A DNA stretch of 64,000 nt from CAWAVN01 sp963844315 (GTDB taxonomy: Bacteria > Planctomycetota > Planctomycetia > Planctomycetales > Planctomycetaceae), in contig CAWJOC010000032.1 in the NCBI GenBank assembly GCA_963844315.1, positions 102,904-166,903 of the forward strand, read 5' to 3'. The notes under the pieces were generated by a model. That model made no database searches, was not told where the DNA came from, and was given only the letters and a program-made list of their open reading frames with translations. Numbering within the stretch: the stretch's first letter is position 1; the number at the start of each line of letters is the position of its first letter. This document shows positions 37,417 through 46,710 of this stretch, piece after piece. The position numbers were made by a program, and so were the translations under genes.

Positions 37417-38704
37417 ATGGTTTTCCCCAATCCCGATTCCCCCGTTCAAAACCACAACCTTCAGGGGTTGATGAAGCTCGTCGAAACGACGTGCGATCTC
37501 GCGGCGCAGCTCGATTTGGACGACATTCTCCGCACTGTGACGCTTGGGGCGTGCGAAGCGCCTCGATTGCGAGCGGGCGAGCTTATTCCTTGTGGATGAG
37601 CAAAGCCAGGAGCTTTTCACCCGCACCGTGACCGAACTCGAAATCGAGGAAATCCGCTTTCCGATAGAACGCGGCATCGCGGGTTGGGTGGTCAGGCATC
37701 GCGAGCTGCTTAACATCCCCGAACCTTACCAGGATGAACGGTTCAACCCCAACTTCGACCGGCAAACCGGGTTTCTGACGCGAAACATCCTGGCGGCTCC
37801 GGTGGTCTCGCCGCACGATGACCGCACCGTCGGGGTGCTCCAGATTTTGAATAAGCACGAAGGGGCGTTCGCGGACTATGACGAGAGCGTGCTCAAAGCG
37901 TTCGCCGCCCATGCCGCCACCGCGATTGAGCGGGCCAAGCTTTTGCTCGAAGCCAAGAAATCCCAGGAACTGCGGTTGGCGTTTGAGTTGGGGCGGAAAA
38001 TCCAATCCAGCTTTCTGCCGCGTTCGCTCCCGAATGTGCCGGGCTATCAAATGGCCGCGTGGTGGCAACCCGCCGAATCGGTCAGCGGGGACTATTATGA
38101 TGTCCTAAAGCTTCCCGATGGCCGATGGGGTTTGGTGATTGCCGACGTGAGCGGGCACGGCGTTGGACCGAGTCTGATCATGGCGTCCGCGCGGGCGATG
38201 CTTCGCATCATGGCGGAAGCCGGTTCCGAACCCAACGAGATCCTCTCGCTGCTTTCGGAAACGATCTATCCCGACCTGCAAGAGAACCTGTTCATCACGT
38301 TTCTCATCATCGCCCTTGATCCCGAGCGGAACGAGTTGGTCTTTGCCAACGCCGGGCATGGGCCGGTTTTGCATTACCATCGCCAGAGCGATGAGTTCAC
38401 CGCCCTGGATGCCACGGGGCTTCCGGTCGGCGTTTTGGAGGAAAGCGACTTTCCGCCGAGCGAAGTCGTCTCTTTAGCGCCGGAGATTGCGTGCTGCTGA
38501 TGACCGATGGGGCGTTTGAATTGCCCAACGCCGAGGGACGGCAGTTCGGCGTGGACCGAATCAAACAATTGATCCGCGAAAACTGTCACCTCTCCGCCCA
38601 GCAAATGGTCGAGACCTTGCGCGAAAGCCATCACCGCCTATAACCCAAACCAACTCCCCCCGGATGACATCACGCTCCTGATCCTAAAACGCAGCGAAGC
38701 GTAA
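37417..38704 (+). CDS. GAF-domain SpoIIE/PP2C-type protein phosphatase (three frameshifts)
   Basis: About 428 residues after repair. The N-terminal GAF domain runs from VETTCDLAAQLDLDDILRTV through DCERASLFLVDEQSQELF, GIAGWVVRHRELLNIPE and AAPVVSPHDDRTVGVLQILN. The SpoIIE PP2C domain has SGDYYDVLKLPDGRWGLVIA, DVSGHGVGPSLIMASARAML and VFANAGHGPVLHYHR, then LMTDGAFELPNAEGRQFG. Metal-binding Asp residues are in GDYYD, DVSGHG and TDGAFE. Indels sit near 37556, 38483 (a GGGA run short by one) and 38628. It probably dephosphorylates an anti-sigma antagonist or similar protein on a small-molecule signal. No partner nearby. Confidence 0.86.
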
Positions 38705-38713
38705 GTGTGTGTC

Positions 38714-38838
38714 TTGTCCCCTCTCCCCTGGGGAGAGGGCTAGGGTGAGGGGGACGATGTCATATTGACGTCCTTCTTTCCTCGATACCCCTCATCCGGC
38801 CTTCGGCCACCTTCTCCCTATAAGGGAGAAGGGACATA
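38714..38838 (-). repeat. Structured intergenic repeat, family A, copy 5
   Basis: It fills the 134-base gap between the converging phosphatase and lipid-kinase genes. Read from the kinase stop on the minus strand: TGTCCCTTCTCCC, GGGAGAAGGTGGCCGAAGGC, GGACGTC, CCCCCTCACCCTAGCCC and GGGGAGAGGGGACAAG. It lacks the CCGCAACCAAAA leader and starts only about 3 bases after the kinase stop. Confidence 0.85.
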
Positions 38839-39795
38839 TTAGCTTTCATCCGCCAAGAGCAATTCGCAGTTCGCGGGCAGCACGAAGGGAAGTTGTCTTT
38901 CGCCGATTTCAAACTCGAACCGCGTGCCAAGCAGCGGCTCGCCATCCAGGTTCATTTGAAACGGCTCCTCGGTTTCGAATTGGAAAGCTTTCAATTGGCG
39001 GTATTCGACGTATTCGTTCTCGTGCCAATCCGGGTTCGCCATCTCCTGGTAGACCGCCCGCCATTGGGTCAAATCGGCGTCCCGGACGCAAACCAGATCG
39101 AGCAAACCATCATCGATCCAGGCTTTGGGCGTGACCTGATAGCCGCCGCCGCTTTGCCGCCCGTTGCCCACGGCGAGCATCAAAAGTCTTTCTTCCAACC
39201 GTTCCGCGCCCAACATCAGATGGGCCTCGTAGGGCCGGAATTTGAGGGCGGTCAGAAATCCCATCAGCGAATACGCCGCGCCGCCTAAGACCTGCTTGAG
39301 TTCATTCGGCGTGCTGGCCGTGACTTCCGCTCCAAAGCCGCCGCTGACGACGTTCAGAAAATGCCGCCCATTCAACCGGCCCACATCAATGGGCCGAATC
39401 ACTCCTCCGGCGGCGAGTTTCAAGGCTTCCAACGGAGTCAGATCCACAAGACCGCAAGACTTCGCGAAATCGTTGGCGGTTCCCAGCGGAAGGACCGCCG
39501 CGGCAATCCTGGGATTCGGCGTGACTTCGAGAACTCCGTTGATGACTTCGTTCAGCGTGCCATCGCCCCCCGCCGCCACGACAACGTCCCATGGTCCCTG
39601 GGCGGCCTCTTTGGCGTATCGCGAAGCATCGCCCGCTTCCCAAGTCACGCGGACATCCACCGGCACGCCCGCTTCCCGGATGGCGACAATTCCTTCCCTA
39701 AGCGGCCCATCGCAAGCCGCCTTGCCATGAACAACCACCAGCAACCGCCGTTTTTCTCTAGGCGATTGCAGGCTTTGCGGCCTCTGCTCCGTCAT
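38839..39795 (-). CDS. YegS/diacylglycerol-kinase-like lipid kinase
   Basis: 318 residues of the diacylglycerol/sphingosine kinase catalytic fold. The phosphate-binding motif VVAAGGDGTLNEVINGVLEV is followed by AAVLPLGTANDFAKSCGL, GRHFLNVVSGGFGAEVTAST and IDDGLLDLVCVRDADLTQWR. Bacterial YegS-type enzymes phosphorylate a membrane lipid with ATP. The first 20 residues or so are polar and not conserved, so the start may be slightly downstream. The frame is intact. Confidence 0.9.
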   Translation of the reverse strand: MTEQRPQSLQSPREKRRLLVVVHGKAACDGPLREGIVAIREAGVPVDVRVTWEAGDASRYAKEAAQGPWDVVVAAGGDGTLNEVINGVLEVTPNPRIAAAVLPLGTANDFAKSCGLVDLTPLEALKLAAGGVIRPIDVGRLNGRHFLNVVSGGFGAEVTASTPNELKQVLGGAAYSLMGFLTALKFRPYEAHLMLGAERLEERLLMLAVGNGRQSGGGYQVTPKAWIDDGLLDLVCVRDADLTQWRAVYQEMANPDWHENEYVEYRQLKAFQFETEEPFQMNLDGEPLLGTRFEFEIGERQLPFVLPANCELLLADES

Positions 39796-39843
39796 GATCG
39801 ATTCCTTTTGACGACGTTGTTCCGTGCCGCGAAGTTCTCCGTG

Positions 39844-40626
39844 CTAAAATTGCGGAGCAACACCCAGCGATTTCCCGCCATCAATTGCAATTGCCGTGCC
39901 GGTGACCATCACGGCGGCCTCGCTGGCGAGATACACAATCGCCTCGGCGACTTCTTCCGGTCGAATCATTCGGCCCTGGGCCCGAGCCAAAGGACTGGCC
40001 GCGATGAATTGCCGAATGGCGGCTTCGCGGTCGTCCGCTTTGTCCAAGTCCGCGTTCATCATGCCGGTCTCGCCGACGGGACCGGGACAAACGCAATTGA
40101 TGCGGATGCGGTCCTTGGCATGGCAGAGGGCCAAACTTTTCGTCAACGCGACCAAGGCCATTTTGCTGATGGAATACACGGGATCATGGGCACGCGGAAG
40201 CAGTCCCGCATTGCTGGCGTTATTGATGATCGCCCCGCCCTGACCGGCGTTTTGCATGTGCTTAATCGCGTGCTTGGATCCGAAAAACGCGCCTTTGAGG
40301 TTCGTGTCGAGGCAGCGGCTCCAATCGTCTTCGGTGACTTCCGTGATCTGCTTCACCATGCCGATGCCGGCGTTGTTGACCAAGACATCAATCCGCCCGG
40401 TCTCATTTACAGCGTCATCAATCAGCTTCTGAATGGAAGCTTCCTGCCGCACGTCGCAAAAGCATTGAACGATGCCCAGCGGTGCGAACAGGCGTTGATT
40501 GTTGTCATCGGGCTGAAAGTCCCCGACAAACACCTTCGCCCCAAGTTCCGCCAATCAAAGCGCCGTCGCCCGGCCAATCCCATTGGCTCCCCCGGTTACG
40601 ACAGCGGTGCGGTTTTTGAAATTCAT
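39844..40626 (-). CDS. Short-chain dehydrogenase/reductase with an in-frame TGA
   Basis: The ATG at 40626 starts MNFKNRTAVVTGGANGIGRA, the NAD(P)-binding motif, but the frame is stopped by a TGA at 40557-40555 (ATAL stop LAELGAKVFVGD) and then continues in frame to 39844. Later parts are normal: VLVNNAGIGMVKQITEVTED, INNASNAGLLPRAHDPVYSI, active-site YSISK, and C-terminal MVTGTAIAIDGGKSLGVAP. A CGA (Arg) codon is the simplest original. About 260 residues. The TGA could be a real nonsense mutation, a sequencing error or paired indels. Confidence 0.83.
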
Positions 40627-40659
40627 GCTCAATCTTTCCGTGGCTCCACAGGTGGAATC

Positions 40660-41691
40660 TCAGCGTTGCTTTCGTGCGCGATGATGTTTCCGCAACTCTT
40701 TGTAGGTGTCAGCCGCGAGGATATCGGCCAAACGAAAGGTTCCGACCCCCTCGACTTCAATTTTTTGATCGGCCTTTTCCCGCAGCATTTTCCGAAGGGC
40801 CTCATCGTGATCCCGCTCTTTGCCGGGAAGCCCTAAGAGTTTCGCGGCCGAGAGGTTTTTTTTCTCCAGGTGCTGGGTGAGTTTCAAAAGCCGGGCCGGC
40901 GGATCATGTTTTCCATTGCTCCAGGTGGCGTAGATCTCCAGGCGGACCTCCTGTTCTTTTCCGACGACATAGCTTGCTCCGCCGACGCCCGGATTGTTGT
41001 CGTAGTTGAACAACCCTACGTGGATCTCTTTCCCGCCCGGCAAGCCGGTCAAAGTCACGTAGGGTTCTTCCATTTGGGTCACGCCGATGATGCCCGAAAG
41101 GAACTCCGGACCCCAAGCGGCGGGGCCAAGCACGCCTTCGCCCAAGCGGGGATTTCGGCTAATCAATAAAAACGCATGTTCCTCTTCCGGGTCGTTAATG
41201 ATTTTCAAAATCCCCTTGCCCAGTTTTTTCGGATTGGCCATTGTGGCCTCGTTGGCTTTGACTTCCACGCCTTCCGCCGTTCCGTGCAGAATGACCGTGG
41301 TGGGGGGCTTGTCCTTAAACTCTGGCACGCCCTTGATTCCCGGCCACGTTTGGGCCACGAGCCGGTATTTGCCGATGGGAACCTCCTTGAACTCGAAACC
41401 GCCTGTCTCGGTCGTCAAAACGTGCCAGAAGTCCTTAAACCCCTCGATGCGCTCGCCAAGTTCGAACGGCTTTTTCGACTTGGCGACAATCGGCATGCCG
41501 CTTTTCGCGTCGCAGACAAAGACCACGGCGTTTCCCACGGAGACCGCTTGCCCCTCTTCATCGGCGAGTTGTCCGCGAATGCTGCCAGCTTCGCCAAAAG
41601 CCAGGGAGGTCCAAAACAGACAGAACCCGAACATCCAAGGAATCTGCGATGCCTGCGGAAGAACAACTGAGGATTGTCTGTTCCAAGCCAT
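40660..41691 (-). CDS. Secreted protein with carboxypeptidase regulatory-like (beta-sandwich) domains
   Basis: 343 residues from the ATG at 41691. The signal peptide MAWNRQSSVVLPQASQIPWM, FGFCLFWTSLAFG has a likely cleavage before GSIRGQLADEEGQA, the start of a CarboxypepD_reg-like fold: GFEFKEVPIGKYRLVAQTWP. A second similar stretch is VTLTGLPGGKEIHVGLFNYD. It ends in a long charged helix with RLADILAADTYKELRKHHRA. No catalytic residues are visible. Probably periplasmic or surface; function unknown. Confidence 0.72.
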   Translation of the reverse strand: MAWNRQSSVVLPQASQIPWMFGFCLFWTSLAFGEAGSIRGQLADEEGQAVSVGNAVVFVCDAKSGMPIVAKSKKPFELGERIEGFKDFWHVLTTETGGFEFKEVPIGKYRLVAQTWPGIKGVPEFKDKPPTTVILHGTAEGVEVKANEATMANPKKLGKGILKIINDPEEEHAFLLISRNPRLGEGVLGPAAWGPEFLSGIIGVTQMEEPYVTLTGLPGGKEIHVGLFNYDNNPGVGGASYVVGKEQEVRLEIYATWSNGKHDPPARLLKLTQHLEKKNLSAAKLLGLPGKERDHDEALRKMLREKADQKIEVEGVGTFRLADILAADTYKELRKHHRARKQR

Positions 41692-41730
41692 GCCGTTTCT
41701 CCTTAAAGGATTTGACCGAAAAGTCACGAT

Positions 41731-41814
41731 TGGGTGGCACGCCCTGAGGCTTTGCGAAGGGCGTGGTCTTCGCGTTCACCACGCCCTTCGCAAAGCCTCA
41801 GGGCGTGCCACCCA
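41731..41814. repeat. 37-bp perfect inverted repeat
   Basis: Arms 41731-41767 (TGGGTGGCACGCCCTGAGGC...) and 41778-41814 are exact complements over 37 bases with a 10-base loop. It lies between the 5' end of the secreted-protein gene and the 3' end of the Tat oxidoreductase gene, both on the minus strand, so it could terminate the latter. The outer GGGTGGCACGCCC also appears at 1743. Confidence 0.85.
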
Positions 41815-41985
41815 ACGATATGGCGTGAATGAGTTTGAGATAACACGCCCTGTTCCGCGAAAAATCCCGACTAGGAAAAACAAAGTGGCTCAGGAATCAA
41901 AACGAACCCCCGATCGAGCGGTGGCTCCATCGGGGGATTCGATTCGTTTTCAACTTCCATCAAGCCGACGCAATTGCGCCGCCCC

Positions 41986-43320
41986 TTATCCCTCCGAAAG
42001 GCCGAAGCCTTTGCGGTATTCGCGGGTGATAAGGTGCTCTGCGTCTTTGATGTTGGTGATCTTCATGTTCTTGGCGTCCCATTCCACTTTCTGGCCCGCG
42101 CGGAGGGCGACGTTGCCCAACAGAATGGTTTCCGTCAAACGGCCCGCGTAATCGAAGTTCGACATCGCCTGAGGTCCGCCTTTGCAAGCGGCGGTGAACT
42201 CGCCAAAGTGCGATGCCGTACGGGGCAGGGTGGGTTCGGGCTTTTTGTAGTCTTTGTAAACATCTTCCGGCAAAAGGTGGTATTGGCTGCCGTAGTCATC
42301 GGGCGAATACAGCGTGCCGTTGGTGCCGATGACCAGCGAGCCGCTGTCTTTGAAAGGCTTGCCCTGTAACAATTCCGCCGCGGGCCGTTTGCCGCCGTCG
42401 TACCACACGAATTTCACCGGGCCACGGCCGTTGGCTTCGGGGAATTGGAATTCGATCCGCGAGTATTTGGGATAGGATTCATTTTCCACAATGCCCGCGG
42501 ATTCCACGGCTTCAATCGTGGTGGGGTCGAAGAGGTTCAATGCCATGATGGCCATGTTGGCGGTGTGGCAAGCCATGTCGCCCAAGGCTCCGGTGCCGAA
42601 ATCCAGCCAGCCGCGCCATTTGAACGGATGATAAACGCCATCGACATAAGGCCGTTCCGGAGCGGCCCCCAGAAACAGATCCCAGTGCAGGAATTCGGGG
42701 ACGGGGCTTTCGCCTTCGGGGCGGCCTTGGCCCTGCGGCCAAATCGGGCGGTTCGTCCAAACGTGGACTTCGGTGACGGTCCCCAAAGCCCCCGCCCGGA
42801 TGGTTTCCACGGCTTCCCTAAGACCCGCGTGCGATGTGCCTTGGTTGCCCATCTGCGTGGCGACTTTTTTCTTCGCGGCCAGTTCCCGCATCACGCGGGC
42901 TTCATGGACCGACCAGGTCAACGGCTTCTGGCAGAAACAGTGCTTGCCCAGGCTCATCGCCAAGGTGGAAGCCGGGGCGTGCGTGTGGTCCGGCGTGCTG
43001 ACGGTGACGGCGTCAATCTCGTCGTCCATCTCTTCCAGCATCTTGCGGTAGTCGGTGAATTTTTTCGCTTTGGGATTCCGCACGGCTTGCCGGGCCAACC
43101 GTTGCTCGTCGATATCGCAAATCGCGACCACGTTTGCCAATTTGCGGGCATCATCGGTGTCGCTCGAGCCTTTGCCATCCACGCCGACGCAGGCGAAGTT
43201 CAATCGTTCAACTGGCGAACGTTCCTGGGCTTCAAGCGATTGGGTGGCAAGCCACCACGCCCCGCCGACTCCCAGAGCCGTCTGTTTCACGAAGTCGCGA
43301 CGAGTCGTTTTTTGTGTCAT
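41986..43320 (-). CDS. Tat-exported Gfo/Idh/MocA-family oxidoreductase
   Basis: 444 residues from the ATG at 43320. The N-terminus carries a twin-arginine signal, MTQKTTRRDFVKQTALGVGG, so the protein is exported folded. The NAD-binding domain includes NFACVGVDGKGSSDTDDARK, VVAICDIDEQRLARQAVRNP and VSTPDHTHAPASTLAMSLGK, and the EKP-type motif reads CQKPLTWSVHEARVM (Q for E). The C-terminal region with WLDFGTGALGDMACHTANMA is typical of planctomycete sugar-acting members. A longer frame to 43398 would place residues before the Tat motif and is less likely. Confidence 0.87.
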   Translation of the reverse strand: MTQKTTRRDFVKQTALGVGGAWWLATQSLEAQERSPVERLNFACVGVDGKGSSDTDDARKLANVVAICDIDEQRLARQAVRNPKAKKFTDYRKMLEEMDDEIDAVTVSTPDHTHAPASTLAMSLGKHCFCQKPLTWSVHEARVMRELAAKKKVATQMGNQGTSHAGLREAVETIRAGALGTVTEVHVWTNRPIWPQGQGRPEGESPVPEFLHWDLFLGAAPERPYVDGVYHPFKWRGWLDFGTGALGDMACHTANMAIMALNLFDPTTIEAVESAGIVENESYPKYSRIEFQFPEANGRGPVKFVWYDGGKRPAAELLQGKPFKDSGSLVIGTNGTLYSPDDYGSQYHLLPEDVYKDYKKPEPTLPRTASHFGEFTAACKGGPQAMSNFDYAGRLTETILLGNVALRAGQKVEWDAKNMKITNIKDAEHLITREYRKGFGLSEG

Positions 43321-43478
43321 CGGTTGCTTCCTCCAAAAGGGGTGTTCGGTCGGCGGATGCCAAGCAGGGCATGAAGAGAAAAACAGGGCTTTAGTCAATA
43401 GCCGCCATCATACCAGCAAAACCCAGTGCGTCTAGGAAACCGGCCTTTGATTGAGGGGAGGTTCATAGCCTTTGCAAT

Positions 43479-43612
43479 CCGAAGCGCAAGTTTTGAAGCT
43501 GCGCACAGCGTGTTTTTCGCCCCGAAGGGGCGAAGTTGACCAATACGCGAAACTTCAAACAGCGTGAGAGAGAACGAAACAGATCCCTTGGCTTGTGCTT
43601 GTGCTTCGGGTT
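43479..43612. repeat. Composite palindromic element, family C, copy 3 (short form)
   Basis: About 80 bp of the inner element remains: GCGCAAGTTTTGAAGCTGCG at the left, one TTCGCCCCGAAGGGGCGAA hairpin, and GCGAAACTTCAAACAGCG at the right. Partial CCGAAGCGCAAG and CTTGTGCTTCGGG arms flank it. It looks like the 23452-23762 element without its interior. It lies between the oxidoreductase and nrdJ genes. Confidence 0.75.
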
Positions 43613-43637
43613 ACAAACATTATCCATCAAAGAGACC

Positions 43638-43667
43638 GCCCCGGTTGTGGCGAACCACAACCGGGGC
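43638..43667 (-). terminator. Hairpin downstream of nrdJ
   Basis: A perfect 13-bp stem GCCCCGGTTGTGG / CCACAACCGGGGC with a 4-base loop (TTCG on the minus strand), about 50 bases after the nrdJ stop. There is no clear T-run, so it may be a processing hairpin rather than an intrinsic terminator. Confidence 0.6.
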
Positions 43668-43716
43668 AATCTGGCTACCGGGTTATCACATCAGACGCAA
43701 ATCAAGCTGCAACGGA

Positions 43717-46710
43717 CTAACTGCACCCCATGCTGTTGCCGCAGTTGTGGCAGAGATAGCAGTTGCCGTTTCGGACGGTGATGGCTCCGCAGTTGTCGCA
43801 GGCGGGGGCATCGCTTTGGAAGCGGGCGAACTGCTCGCTGCGGACGGCGGGGCTGTCGCCTAACTCCGCGAGCACTGTTTCCTTCGATGCGCTCGTCGCG
43901 GCATGGGTTCCGTTTGTGCCGGTTCCGTTGGCGTGGTTTTTGGTTCCGTTCAATTGCCGGTCGATGAAATTTTCGACGTGCTTGCGGACGGCTTCGGGCG
44001 TTTCGGGAACTTCCGCCGCAGTGACGTTTCGATTGGGGACGTTCGCTTCGCGGTAGCCCGCCAGGAACTGGATGCCCAGCCAGCGGAAGATGTAATCCAC
44101 CACGCTCTTGGCGTTGGGAATGTCGGGGTTACTCGTCCAGCCGGAGGGTTCGAACCGCATGTGGGCGAACTTGTTGACGATGACATCGAGCGGCACGCCG
44201 TATTGCAGAGCCATCGAAGTCAGCGTGCCGATGACGTCCATCAGCCCGCCTATAGTGCTGCCTTCTTTCGCCATCGTGATGAAAAGTTCGCCGGGCGTGC
44301 CATCTTCAAACAGGCCCACGGTGGTATAGCCTTCATGCCCGCCCACGGAGAACTTGTGGGTCAAGCGAGTGCCGCGTCGCGGGGAGACGCCTGCGGACGA
44401 TTTTGCCGGGCGGACTCGAAATCGACGACTGGCTCTTGGGCTTTCTTGCGGCCGCCTTCCTTGGTGGTGGCGAGCGGTTGGCTTTGCTTGGAGCCATCGC
44501 GGTAAATGGCGAGGGCTTTGAGGCCCAACCGCCAGCCTTCCATGTACGCTTCCTCGATGTCCTCGACCGTGGAATGCTCCGGCATGTTGACCGTCTTGGA
44601 AATCGCCCCGCTCAAAAACGGCTGGGCGGCGGCCATCATCGTGACGTGGGCTTTCCAGGCAATCGTCCGCGTGCCGTTTTGCGGTTTGAAGGCACAATCG
44701 AACACGGCCAGATGCTCGTTCTTCAGTCCCGGCGCACCTTCGATGGTGTCGTGATCTTCGATGAACTTCAGGATCTTCTCGATGCTGAGCCGGTCGTAGT
44801 TCAAGGTCTCCAGAGCCTTGGGCACGGTGCGGTTGACGATCTTCATCATCCCGCCGCCGGCCAGTTGCTTGTACTTGACCAGGGCAATATCCGGCTCGAT
44901 GCCTGTCGTATCGCAGTCCATCATGAAGGCAATCGTGCCGGTCGGAGCAAGCACCGTGGCTTGGGCGTTGCGATAACCATGCACTTCGCCGCTGGCGACG
45001 CATTCGGACCAGACTTGTCGGGCGGCGTCTTTCAAATACGCCGGGCAAGCCGGGTGGATTTGCTCCACGGCGGATTGGTGCATCCGCATCACTTGGAGCA
45101 TCGGTTCTCTATTCTCGGCGTAGCCTTTGAACGGTCCCAAATGCCCGCCGATGTGGCTGGATGTCAAATAGCCTTGGCCATTGAGCAGCGCCGTGAGCGC
45201 ACCGCAAATGCCCCGGCCTTTGTCGCTGTCGTAAGGAATGCCCATCGACATCAAAAGGCTGCCCAAGTTCGCGTAGCCCAAACCCAGCGGACGGAAGCGG
45301 TGACTGTTTTCCGCAATCGCGGGCGTGGGATAGCTCGCGTGATCGACCAGGATTTCCTGAGCGGTGATAAAGATCGCACACGCGCGGCGGAAGCGGTCCA
45401 CGTTGAACGTGCCATCCGTCGCTCATGCACTTCTTGAGATTGATGCTCGCCAAATTGCAGGCGGTGTCATCCAAAAACATGTACTCGCTGCAGGGATTCG
45501 AGGCGTTGATTGGGCCGCTGTTTTTGCAGGTGTGCCATTTGTTGATTGTGGTTTCATATTGCACGCCGGGGTCGCCGCAGTACCAGGTTCCCTTGGCCAT
45601 TTCGTTGAGCATGAAACGGGCATCGTATTCGGGACCGGCGACATTCGGATTGGTGACGTGATGCGTCCGCCATTTTTTGCCGTCGGCGACGGCTTGCATG
45701 AAGGGATCGCTGACGCGGACGGACAGGTTCGCGTTCTGGAACATGATCGAGCTATACGCTTCGCCGTTGAAGTTCGATTCGTACTCGCCGCTTTCGATCA
45801 GCGTGCGGGCTTTCTTTTCTTCCTTGGCCTTGGCCTGGATGAACTCCAGAATGTCGGGATGCCAATCCTTGAGGGATTGCATCTTCGCGGCCCGGCGGGT
45901 TTTTCCGCCGCATTTTACCACTGCCGCAATTTGATCGTAAACCCGCATGAAAGAGAGCGGACCCGATGGCACGCCGCCGCCGGAGAGTTTTTCGCGGGCG
46001 CTTCGGATGGTGGAAAGATCGGTCCCCGTGCCGGAGCCGAACTTGAACAGCAGGGCTTCGCTGGTGGCGAGGCGCATGATGTCTTCCATGTTGTCCTCGA
46101 CGGACTGAATGAAGCACGCCGAGCCTTGGGGATATTCGTAGGGCGTTTCGGGGCGGTGGATGGCGTTCTTCACGGTGTCCCAGTGGTAATTCCCCTGGCT
46201 GCCCCTGACGCCGTATTGATGATAGAGACCGACGTTGAACCACACCGGCGAGTTGAACGACCCGTGCTGATGCAGGCACAGCCAAGCCAGTTCGCGGTAG
46301 AAGGTTTCGCCATCTTCCCGGCTGGCAAAGTAGCCATCTTCGATGCCCCAATCGGCGATGGTGCGGGCGACGCGGTGGACCACCTGCTGGACGCTGGTTT
46401 CGCGCTCGTCGGTGTTCGGCTCGCCGTAAAAGTACTTGCTGACCACGACATTGGTGGCCAGCGCGCTCCAGGTTTTGGGAATCCGGCAATTGGTCTGCTC
46501 GAAAATCAACCCGCCGTTTTCATCTTTGATCTGAGCGGACCTGGACTCCCATTCGACGGTTTCGAAGGGATCAACGCCCTTGGGGCAGAAGTAGGGCGAA
46601 ACGGAAAGCGGGGCAGCGGAACTCATCCGATGGTGGCCAGTTTGCGGTGTTCCGTTAGTGGGAGAGATTGTCGCAGAAGCCTTTGCAGCAACGTCCGGGT
46701 TCCCATGCAT
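43717..46710 (-). CDS. nrdJ: Adenosylcobalamin-dependent ribonucleotide reductase, class II (two frameshifts)
   Basis: About 997 residues after repair. It reduces ribonucleotides to deoxyribonucleotides using a B12-derived radical. The N-terminal part has GSFNSPVWFNVGLYHQYGVR, LLFKFGSGTGTDLSTIRSAR and NPCSEYMFLDDTACNLASIN. The middle part has LGLGYANLGSLLMSMGIPYD and TVLAPTGTIAFMMDCDTTGI. The C-terminal part has KFSVGGHEGYTTVGLFEDG and ends in a redox or zinc tail with CDNCG...CYLCHNCG. Indels are near 45417 (an extra base before GTFNVDRFRR) and 44378 (a missing base before RGTRLTHKF). A low-complexity Asn/Gly/Thr linker precedes the tail. Confidence 0.93.

Noticed and set aside
39361..40836. 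491-codon plus-strand open frame
   Set aside because: Antisense to the lipid kinase and SDR genes, with no motif of its own.
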